Of a stretch of 64,000 nucleotides of DNA, positions 56,218 through 64,000 are shown in pieces. Every line of letters starts with the position of its first letter. The stretch's first letter is position 1. The stretch comes from Beroe forskalii (lineage: Eukaryota > Ctenophora > Nuda > Beroida > Beroidae). The position numbers and the translations under genes are program-made. The stretch is from assembly GCA_011033025.1 (NCBI GenBank), contig WFMF01000017.1:992001-1056000 (forward strand), read 5' to 3'. Under the pieces are notes generated by a model, which was given only the letters and a program-made list of their open reading frames with translations, had not been told where the DNA came from and did not search any database.

Positions 56218-58693
56218 AGTGAAATGGCATGAGTTGATTTTGACACAGTGAATGATTTGTCAGGATTGGCTGACTTTTGTCTCATGATCATCATCCATTG
56301 TAGAAATTTCTTCAAATCTGTCACTTGATGATAATATTGACTGTTAGGAAAAGATTCTGTTGAAGTAAAGAGAAGTTACAGAGTCGTGCTGGGCCAGAGC
56401 TTTTAGAATGAACTTGTTAGTAATCTCCTGGACAAGGATTTCAAGGGGTGGAATTCCTGTGAGAATTTCACCCAGCATTTTTGAAAAATGGAACTGAGAT
56501 CCTGTTATTTTGAGTATTGCTCTGGCAAAAAGATCCTTAAATTTGTCAATTCTTTTTGTAACCATATAGGAGCAGCATAAAGAATCTTTGTGAGAACAAC
56601 AGTCTTAAAGAGCAATTGAAGACTTACAGAATTCAATCCTCTCTTGCGAGATGTATTGCAAGACATTTTGTTCCAGGCATACCAACAGTTTCTAAGTACT
56701 AAATTAGCATGATTGACAAAGTTAAATCCCTCATCAATGGTAACACCAAGAACTTTGCTCTTTTTGGACATAACTTAGGGTTTCACCACCCATTTTGATA
56801 GTTGGTATGATGTTGCCTTGTGCATCAGCCTCTTTTACTGCTCTTGTTTTTAGCACTACGATCTCTGTTTTGTGTTCATTACAGTTGACAATCAATCGCC
56901 ATTTGGTGCACCAATCATAGATATAATCACAGACTTTCTGCATTAATGTCACACACTCTGAGATAGTCTTTGCCACAACAAACACACTGCCATCATCTGC
57001 ATACTTGAAACAATTGGTGGATTCCCTGATATCATTTGGCATGTTTCCAGTTTTCAGTAGATCTGCAATATAAATTATGAACAGCAGGGGCGAAAGAACA
57101 GCTCCCTGAGGTAGACCAAATAGCTTACAAAGTCTTGAAACACCAACATACGAATTTACTTTGAGTTTAATTGTCCTTTTTGTCAACATTACCGTAAATA
57201 ACAACCTTAAAATTGATCCCAATTCCAATTTTGTAGAGCTTGTTTATCAAGCATGGAATTGAAATATCAAAAGCTTTTTCAAAATCGATAAACAATATGA
57301 ATGCTTCCATTTTCTGCCGTTTTGCTTCCTCAAGTGAAGATACCATTTTGTATAGATATCGAGAAGTGTTACAGTTGGGCATGAAACCTTCTTGGTTATC
57401 ATCTATAGTATCCTCCATATTGCAGAAGTTACGAATACGCTTCTCTAATATCCTTTCAAATATCTTGCCAACATATGGAGAGATAGTAAGTGGTCTATAT
57501 GAACTTGGGAGTAAGTATGATGTCTTATTTGCTTTCCTGATGAATGTCACTAGGGAGCTGGACCAAGGCCATGTACCTGACTCTAAACATTTGTTGAACA
57601 TCTTAACAAGAAATTCAAGGCTGCCAAAACCTAAGCATTTAAGCATTTTTGGGTGTATATCATGTCCATCTTTTGATTTGTTGCAGCTGTTTTGCGCTTT
57701 GATAGATTGCTGAACTTCAGATAACACAATTTTCTCATTCAAGATAACTTTATCATGATCTGGGCAATCAACATATGATGTATTATTAAAGTTGGCATTC
57801 TTGATGTGTTCCAGTTCTTCTGAAATTTTGGCAAAGTGAGCCTCATCAAAAACTTGTTGATTAAGATGTTTACCAGAAAAGAATGTCTCATACAGGATAT
57901 TTTCTTTGTCTTTATCAGAATGTGCTACTGCTTCAGTTCCATCATCATGAGAAATACTGCCAATAAAGTTTTCATCCTCAGATAAAAAGTAACTTCTGTA
58001 GCGTTTCCAGAACAAGATGGAATCTTTTGTATTCAGTCCTTCAAGCTGTTCATGAACCCAATTGTTTTTTTCTTTTACTATTGTTTTTTTGAATGTATCT
58101 TTTGCAGATTCATAAATCTTCTTATAGTATGGAGTTGATTTTGTCAGATAATCAGACTGGGACTTTCTTAATTCATTAGAGAGGGTTGTGAGATTGTCAC
58201 TCCAGTAAGGCTTAGAGTGTTTGCATATTCTTTTATGAGGAATGAATATTTCTGATGCTTCTTTTACTGTATTAAGGAAAAAACTATACATTTCTTCTGG
58301 AGTTTGGTCGAGATTGCCATTGATGTATTTACTTAGAATAGTATTCATATATGCTGACCAGTGGGACCAATTTGCTGAGTTATAATTAAAAACCACCTGG
58401 GATAAGGATTTGTTCTGTGAATTAGATGCATTCTTGTACGAAAAATGTCTGATTACAGGGAGATGTCCTCTTTGAGGGGCTCCAGTGAACAATTCATGAA
58501 CATCAACATCATCAATCCATGGCTGCCCAATATTGCTGATAATATTCCCAAAAGCAAGGCAGAGGTCAATCACACTTCCACCAGTTGATGTTACAAAGGT
58601 GTTTGTTTCAGGAGCTGATAATTCACATTTTTCTTTGGCTAAAAATTCCTTTAGAACTCTACCTCTGGGGTTGTCAAGAGAGTCTGCCCACAT
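56218..58693 (-). pseudogene. LINE A reverse transcriptase and C-terminus
   Basis: Minus strand: long N-terminal linker (NPRGRVLKEFLAKEKCELSA), TSYLLPSSYRPLTISPYVGK, RNFCNMEDTIDDNQEGFMPN, ILFIDFEKAFD (motif A), GLPQGAVLSPLLFIIYIADL (motif B), NCFKYADDGSVFVVA (motif C, about 56,990-57,003). The C-terminus GIPPLEILVQEITNKFILKA continues across the LINE F insertion to CHLWDRYIKRDVHLIVKNDP and a stop at 52,535. Frameshifts near 57,170 and 56,750-56,510 break the frame. All three catalytic aspartates are preserved. Confidence 0.78.
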
Positions 58694-59211
58694 GGTACTC
58701 CTAGCATTGAAGTCTCGAATATCAACATTCCTACAATCTTGGCCTTTTCACAATAATTCTTGGCTTCCTTGATATTTGAGAGAAGTTTTGTCAATCCAAG
58801 AGTGGATGAAGCATCAGGGTTGCAGTATGCAGATGCAAGTAAAACTGGTTTAGATTCAATCATGACTGAAGCATACACTATATTTATATCAGGATCTTCC
58901 AACTGAGGGATATGTTGAGGATGAAGGGTATTGCATACAGAGAGTGAAACTCCTAAACTGCTAAGACCAGCACAATATGTAGACATCCCTGTAATGATAT
59001 CAATTGGCAGAGCTTCTTTCTGTTTTATTTCTTGAAGGGCTAGAACTTTAATGTCCCTTTTGTCACAAAAACGGTCCAATGTGGTTTTAACATGCCTTGA
59101 TAAGCCATTTATATTTATTTGACACATAGGGATATGAGTAGTTTCAGAATTCATACTGAGCCAGTTGTTGAATATGGGCCAATTTTTCCTGGTACTTTGG
59201 ACAAACGTCAT
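58651..59211 (-). pseudogene. LINE A endonuclease
   Basis: Minus frame from 59,211: PMCQININGL, LALQEIKQKE (catalytic Glu region), ASAYCNPDAS. A frameshift at about 58,730 moves into the reverse transcriptase frame, where RDFNARSTMWADS stands in place of the expected GDFNAR. The Gly-to-Arg change at the catalytic loop and the frameshift both argue that it is inactive. Confidence 0.68.
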
Positions 59212-59231
59212 GATCTAATGCAGAATGACAT

Positions 59232-59636
59232 CTATTTGCTACCTATGCAGTTAGGGCACTTATATTGGGAAATGTCCCCTGCTGAGGCAATGAGGCAGTC
59301 TGAAAGCTCATGAGCCTGTGAACAAACAGGACATACCTTGTTTTTCTTTGGACACCATATTCTAGTGTGGTCAAACCCATGGCAGTTGAAGCACTGAGTT
59401 ACTGAATATTTAGGCTTAAAAGCATCTACTTCATAGTGACTATTGACAAGAAATACCCCTTTTTCCATAGCAAGCATCCTGTCTTCCTCACAAGGGAATG
59501 TGATCATAACTGTAGGTCTTTTGTTCTTCATCTTATCCACAAATCTTCTGACAATGATCTTATCACTCCAGTTAAACTGCTGTTCTATCTCAGATTTCAT
59601 GAAATCATCTGACAAATCAGAATCAACATCCCTCAT
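59232..59636 (-). pseudogene. LINE A ORF1, C-terminal zinc-knuckle part
   Basis: Reads MRDVDSDLSDDFMKSEIEQQ, RPTVMITFPCEEDRMLAMEK and then CFNCHGFDHTRIWC, CPVCSQAHELSDC and CPNC, i.e. CCHC knuckles typical of Jockey/CR1-group ORF1. The upstream half is displaced to 60,460-60,842 by a CR1 insertion. The stop at 59,232 lies ~20 bp before the ORF2 start. Confidence 0.68.
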
Positions 59637-59637
59637 G

Positions 59638-60440
59638 ATAATAATAATAATAAGTTATATTTATAATTTATGGTGGCACAACTTCTATCACACTCAGGTG
59701 TGCCACAAAAACATAACTGTCAAGATTACATAAACAGTGGTCAAGTATGTTAAAAATGCTAATCAGATTCATTAGGTCAAAAATTCAAGAAATAAAATTA
59801 TACCTAATTTGCACTGTTTAATGAACAACAACTAAATGGATATCTAATGTTAACTAATGTTCTTTATATGTTTCTAAAAATAAATGAGTCTTCAAAGCAG
59901 TTTTGAAAGCTACAATATCAGAACAGTGCTTAACATGTAAGGGTAGCATGTTCCACAACTTAGGCCCAGCCTTCGAAAAACACCTATCACCATAACTAGT
60001 GAGCATCTTAGGTTCCTTTAATTGCACATTTGATCCCAAAATATTAGCATAATTCAAATCTGATGAAAGATATTCTGGACCGAGACTGTTCAAACACTTG
60101 AATACTAATAAAAGTATCTTGTATGTAATCCGTTGCTTTCACGGAAGCCAATGAAGTTCATTTAGAGTGTTGCCTACATGATCGTGTTTGTAGAGTCCAA
60201 CAACACTCTTTGCAGCAGCATTCTGTATCCGCTGAAGCTCTGATAGTGTGTCTTCATTAATACCATAGAGCAAGGCATTGCAGTAGTCGAGTTTGCAGGC
60301 AACAAGGCTATTGATTATGAGTTTCACTTGGTCTGTGTCAAACAAAAACTTACGCTTATTGATGTTGCGCAGCATTCTGAAAGAGTCCTGTTTAACTCGG
60401 GTTACATGATTTTTGAAGCTCAGACTTTTTAAAACTGTAG
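59638..60440 (-). mobile_element. 5'-truncated CR1-like element in LINE A ORF1
   Basis: Minus strand: KQDSFRMLRNINKRKFLFDT, LVACKLDYCNALLYGINEDT, RIQNAAAKSVVGLYKHDHVG and AGPKLWNMLPLHVK, the standard CR1/L2 thumb and C-terminus. A 3' UTR and (TTA)n tail end at 59,638-59,655. It joins LINE A ORF1 codons directly at both sides. Confidence 0.78.
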
Positions 60441-60459
60441 CTAATGTCTTGTTTTGCTT

Positions 60460-60842
60460 GCCATCATCAATTGAGAAAAATTCTGGTTTCCAATTTTTGG
60501 GGTTTCTAATTCGATAAGAAGGCTCCCATGCCTTGTTCTCTTACAATGAACTATTTTGACCTTGCTGAAGTGCCTATTGAATTCTTTTTTTGTGTCTTGA
60601 GCTTTCTTTACAAATTTATCATATGACACAATATTATCAATTGCAACAGTTTTCTGTGGATTACAAAGATTTGAAGCTCTCTTACTTGGATCTAACACAT
60701 TTTGTCCTGGAACTGGCTTGCTTACAATTGGTCTTCCTGGACCTTTATTCAATACAGAGCTAGTCATCTGCCTCTGCTTTGAAATATCTTTTGACTGAGG
60801 AGATGGTGTTGGGGGAGCAGTTATAAACTTACAACACAACAC
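60460..60842 (-). pseudogene. LINE A ORF1, N-terminal part
   Basis: Ser/Pro/Lys-rich sequence (TAPPTPSPQSKDISKQRQMT), then VSYDKFVKKAQDTKKEFNRH and RTRHGSLLIELETPK, continuing after a frameshift as NWKPEFFSIDDGKQNKTLA up to the CR1 insertion. The RHGSLLIEL segment followed downstream by zinc knuckles suits an ORF1 RNA-binding protein. The 5' end is cut by LINE B copy 1 at 60,825. Confidence 0.6.
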
Positions 60843-61581
60843 GTATTAAATTAACTAACTGAGGACCCTGAAATCCATATCCTGAGACCACCTTAACCTG
60901 ACAATTTGCTGTGTTTCCTTTTGAAAAATAAAGGGTGCAATGACTCAGGAAGAGGAACCAAAGGAGAAGATTGATGAGTCCTCAGATCCATTACAGGTCG
61001 ATGTCAGTAATGTCCTGGTTTCAAAACCAATGAAAGTACTGCTGTCAAAGTTCAACTCACCCTCATCATCTACATCTTCATCAGATACACCTACAATCAT
61101 GGCACCCAACATCATTGTGAATGGACATTGTCATACATGTGAGTGCTTGATTGATGTTTTGACCCATGCAATTCAATGTTATGGCTGTAAGAATTACTAC
61201 CATGCCATTGGTTGTAAGGATGATTCAGGTTGTGTGGCTTCCAGCTCCTCTTTTACTAACCACCTTTTGCCCGCTGTTAATAAAACAAGGGGATTTGAAA
61301 AGAAGTTTGGGTGTTTCTTCTTTTTGTGCAACTATTGTATTACAAAGAAAGAGGAAATTGCCACTGTTTCACAAAATGAACGTGTTGATATTCTGGAAAG
61401 AAAAATTGATGCAATGCAGACTGATTTCAAAGATGAATTGGCTGAATTGAAATCATTGCTCACTGAGATTGTGCAACCAAAACCCTCTGTGCCTCAGGTT
61501 CAAGTTTCTCCATTTGATAAAGCTCAAAATCCTTGGAATAATAAACAGAAGGTTGACAATCTGAGACATATGATGGTTATT
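60825..61581 (+). mobile_element. LINE B copy 1, 5' part only
   Basis: Begins AAACTTACAACACAACAC, the same 5' end as copy 2, with a 115-bp leader containing GAGGACCCTGAAATCCA. Coding ends when copy 2 starts at 61,582. No ORF2 lies in the window. Confidence 0.75.
60940..61581 (+). pseudogene. LINE B copy 1 ORF1 with PHD-type finger (truncated)
   Basis: Starts MTQEEEPKEKIDESSD at 60,940. After an acidic/Ser-rich region, cysteines 64, 67, 80 and 83, His88, Cys92, then Cys130 and Cys133 follow C4HC3 PHD spacing (GHCHTCECL, IQCYGCKNYYHAIGC, FFLCNYC). A heptad-like helix (RVDILERKIDAMQTDF) follows at 150-175. The frame is cut by copy 2 after HMMVIK; the further ~10 codons come from the copy 2 leader. 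PHD fingers in CR1-group ORF1 proteins are known; the domain may mediate chromatin or protein contact. Confidence 0.72.
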
Positions 61582-61696
61582 AAACTTACAACACAACACA
61601 TATTAAATTAACTAACTGAGGACCCTGAAATCCACATCCTGAGACCACCTCTACTTGACAAATTGCTGTGTTTCCTTTTGAGATATAAAGGGTGCA

Positions 61697-63107
61697 ATGA
61701 ATCAACAAGAGGAATCAAAGGAGAAGGTTGAAGAGTCCTCAGTCTCATTACAGGTCAATGGCAATAATGGCCTGGTCTCGAGACCACTACAAGTAGTGCT
61801 GCCAAAGTTGGACTCCCCTACATCTTCATCAGCAGCTTTGACCCCCACAGATGTGATTCCAAAGATTTCTGCACCCAACATTATTTTGGATGGACATTGT
61901 TTCACATGTAAGTGTTCAATTGATTTGTTGACTCATGCCATTCAGTGCTATGGTTGTAAGAACCACTTTCATGCCATTGGTTGTGATGATGATGCAAGCT
62001 GCCAATTCCTCATTTACAAATCACATTTTACCTGCAGTTAATAAAACCAGGGGATATGAAAAGAGATTTGGGTGTTTTTTCTTCTTGTGCAATCATTGTA
62101 TGACAGAAAAGGAGAAAATTGCCACTGTCTCTCAGACTGAGCGTGTGAATATTCTTGAGAAGAAGATTGATGCAATGCAATCTGATTTCAGGAATGAACT
62201 GGTTGAAATGAAAACATTGTTAACAGGAATTGCACAACCAAAATCTTCACTGACTCAGGAAACTCTGCCTGCATGTAGTAATTTGTCTGATACTACTCAA
62301 AACCCTTGGAATAATACTCAGAAGGTTGATCAGCTCAGACACATGATGGTCATTAAGAAAGATGGTCAGGGCAACTCAGTTGATCAGGCTAAACTTGAAA
62401 AGGTTTGTGTCGATGATGGTGTGGGTGTATTGAACAAATTTCAGCTGAAAAAATCGGGTGATACTGCTCTTATTCTGAAATCTGGAGCTGATGCAACAAC
62501 TTTGAAAAACAAAATAGCAAATCAGTTGCCTCAACATTCAGTTGAGAAAGTTTCAGCAAAGACTCCAACCATAACTGTGGTTGGTCTGACAAGAGAATAT
62601 GGAAAAGATGAACTTTTAGATATGATAACAAAGCAAAACAGTGGTATAAAGGCCCTTTTTGAATCAGATTTATCAATGGAAGACAGAAAATTTGACATTG
62701 TGGCAGTCATTCCTCTTAGATCTAAACCATCTCATTATAAGGCTATCATTCGTGTCAGTAATGTCATAAGGTCAGTTTTATAAAAACAATCAGATAAGGT
62801 CTATATTGGATCTCAGCCTGTCTGCAAGATTTATGATAACTTTTATGTTCTGCGATGCTATAACTGTCAGAAATTTGGGCATCACAGCAAGGACTGTGAT
62901 AGTGCAGCAACATGTGGTCATTGTGCAGGCACACATGAAACAAGGAATTGTTCTGTAAAGGCTGATCCACTAACATCATCATGTGTTAACTGTGTTCATG
63001 CTGGAAATGCAGAGCATAAACATGCTGCAAATGACCCCAACTGCCCTCAACTTGTTGAGCATCAGACAAAATTAAAGAAGACCATTCCTTTTTATCAACG
63101 AACATAG
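61697..63107 (+). pseudogene. LINE B copy 2 ORF1, PHD finger plus zinc knuckles (nearly intact)
   Basis: Starts MNQQEESKEKVEESS. PHD-type cysteines and histidine as in copy 1 (CFTCKCSIDLL, IQCYGCKNHFHAIGC, FFLCNHC). A small deletion near 61,995 shifts frame in the finger loop. Then come a coiled-coil-like helix (RVNILEKKIDAMQSDFRNEL) and a central domain (LPQHSVEKVSAKTPTITVVG). There is one in-frame TAA at 62,781, and then three knuckles: CYNCQKFGHHSKDC, CGHCAGTHETRNC and CVNC. The stop at 63,105-63,107 overlaps the ORF2 frame by ~50 bp. With two lesions it is just past coding. Confidence 0.75.
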
Positions 63108-64000
63108 TCAGACCTAACATTAATGGTAAAACTGTGAATGGGCTGAACTTCATGCTTTTTAACCCTAGATCCATTGTTGGGAAGATTGATAAAGTAATGA
63201 TGGAGATGAATGATAGAAATGTAGACATTGCAGCAATTTGTGAAACCTGGTTAAAAGATAAAAACTCACCAACTACTGCTATTATCAAAAGTCATGGCTA
63301 TGCAATTCTTCATAATTATAGGAAAGATCGTCCTGGAGGAGGTACTGCTCTTATATATAAAGCCTCAATGTCCCTGACACCTGTGCTTTATCAAAAATCA
63401 ACCAATACTTTTGAGTTTGTAATTGCCTCATTAAAATCTGTGAATGGGACCAAAATCATGTTTTTGGTTGTGTATAGACCTGGGAATATGTGTACTGCAT
63501 TTAATAATGAGCTTGATAAACTCATTTCAGATCTTTTATTGAAGTGTGATTGTCTTGTCCTTGCAGGTGATCTTAATCTTCATTTTGACAACTCAGAGAA
63601 AAAGCTTGATAAGCAAGCTTTACAAATGCTTGAATCTTGTGGTATGAAGCGATATGTCTTTGAGCCTACACATATCTCAGGAAATTCCCTGGATCAAATA
63701 TTCATCTTTTCACTGCATGACCAAATGCAATGCACAGAAATTACAGTGGATTCTAGAAATGCATTACTTTCAGATCATTTTCCTGTTTACTGTGTCCTCA
63801 GCATCACATATGAGAGTAAATACACCAAGACAATCACATACAGAAAGACTAAGGACATAGACTCTGAAAAGTTCAATGATTCTTTCAAGATTATTTTAGA
63901 AAACCTTCTGAACAATCCTGGTGCTAGCTTTGGAGAATCTGTTGAATATCTCTTCAGTGGTACCAGAGCATTACTGGATGATTTAGCTCCTATTACCACT
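63059..64000 (+). CDS. LINE B copy 2 ORF2 N-terminus: AP-type endonuclease (partial)
   Basis: Open without stop from 63,059 to the window edge (314 codons); the first Met is at 63,152 (MLFNPRSIVGKIDKVM). Motifs in order: FNPRSI, AAICETWLKD (catalytic Glu), VVYRPGN, LVLAGDLNLHFD (Asp/Asn pair), EPTHISGNSLDQIF and LLSDHFPVYC (Asp-His). This is a complete exonuclease-endonuclease-phosphatase domain, followed by the start of the linker to the reverse transcriptase. No damage is visible, in contrast to the other LINEs here, so this copy may be fairly young. The ORF1/ORF2 overlap suggests reinitiation or frameshifting, which is inference. Confidence 0.82.

Larger units (their letters stand above)
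52535..60842 (-). mobile_element. LINE A, non-LTR retrotransposon, split twice
   Basis: Minus-strand order: ORF1 N-part (60,842-60,460), a truncated CR1 insertion, ORF1 C-part with zinc knuckles (59,636-59,232), endonuclease (59,211-58,651), reverse transcriptase (58,693-56,218), insertion of LINE F, and the last ORF2 codons (52,680-52,535). LINE B copy 1 cuts its 5' side at 60,825. Frameshifts occur between most pieces. APE endonuclease and FKYADDGSVF place it in the Jockey/CR1 group. Confidence 0.78.
61582..64000 (+). mobile_element. LINE B copy 2, CR1-like, runs off the right edge
   Basis: 115-bp leader, PHD/zinc-knuckle ORF1 (61,697-63,107), and the start of ORF2 (endonuclease, from 63,059) still open at 64,000. 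It is inserted in copy 1 ORF1 right after GTTATTAA. It differs from copy 1 at many sites, so the two are separate insertions of related subfamilies. Confidence 0.8.

Overview
This is an animal (metazoan) nuclear DNA window: AT-rich, without operons, and built almost entirely of nested transposable elements. CR1-type non-LTR retrotransposons (one with a PHD finger in ORF1), an RNase H-bearing LINE, a Penelope-like remnant, small Helitrons and long-inverted-repeat (foldback) elements together fit an invertebrate, probably marine. The sequence alone does not name the species. No rRNA or functional tRNA gene and no CRISPR array was seen.

Layout. 1-5.3 kb: LINE 3' ends, two SINE-like repeats, a 323-bp Helitron and foldback FB-A with a ~175-bp tandem module. 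5.3-10 kb: GGTTTCGGGTGG minisatellites forming the ends of foldback FB-B, with FB-C inside. 10.4-17 kb: another Helitron, a ~380-bp tandem duplication and foldback FB-D with a GGTACC-rich array. 17-22.5 kb: a CR1-like LINE (LINE C, minus) split by a 1.2-kb insert. 22.6-28 kb: FB-E, a 3.6-kb near-perfect palindrome with a second foldback (FB-F) beside it. 28-35.2 kb: a Helitron (N2) carrying the 6.9-kb foldback FB-G. 35.2-38 kb: a decayed LINE D holding an ORF1-only retroposon and a LITAF-like exon. 39.7-49 kb: three foldbacks side by side (FB-H, FB-I, FB-J). 49.7 kb: a proline-rich first coding exon with a consensus splice donor. 50-64 kb: nested LINEs: retroelement E with a MITE, LINE A split by LINE F (14-bp target duplication) and by a truncated CR1, then two nested copies of LINE B running off the right edge.

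How the parts relate. Most sequence is insertion within insertion, so the relative ages can be read directly. Helitron N3 sits in one arm of FB-J while the other arm keeps the empty site, which fixes its termini to the base (A|TC...CTAG|T). N2 ends CTAG exactly where another Helitron begins with TC, a head-to-tail junction. The only good evidence of a host protein-coding gene is a pair of minus-strand, phase-0 exons (49,694-49,783 and 37,095-37,190) that together resemble the start of a LITAF-domain protein. All other recognisable coding sequence is retroelement-derived and mostly broken. Endpoints given for decayed elements are approximate unless stated as exact.
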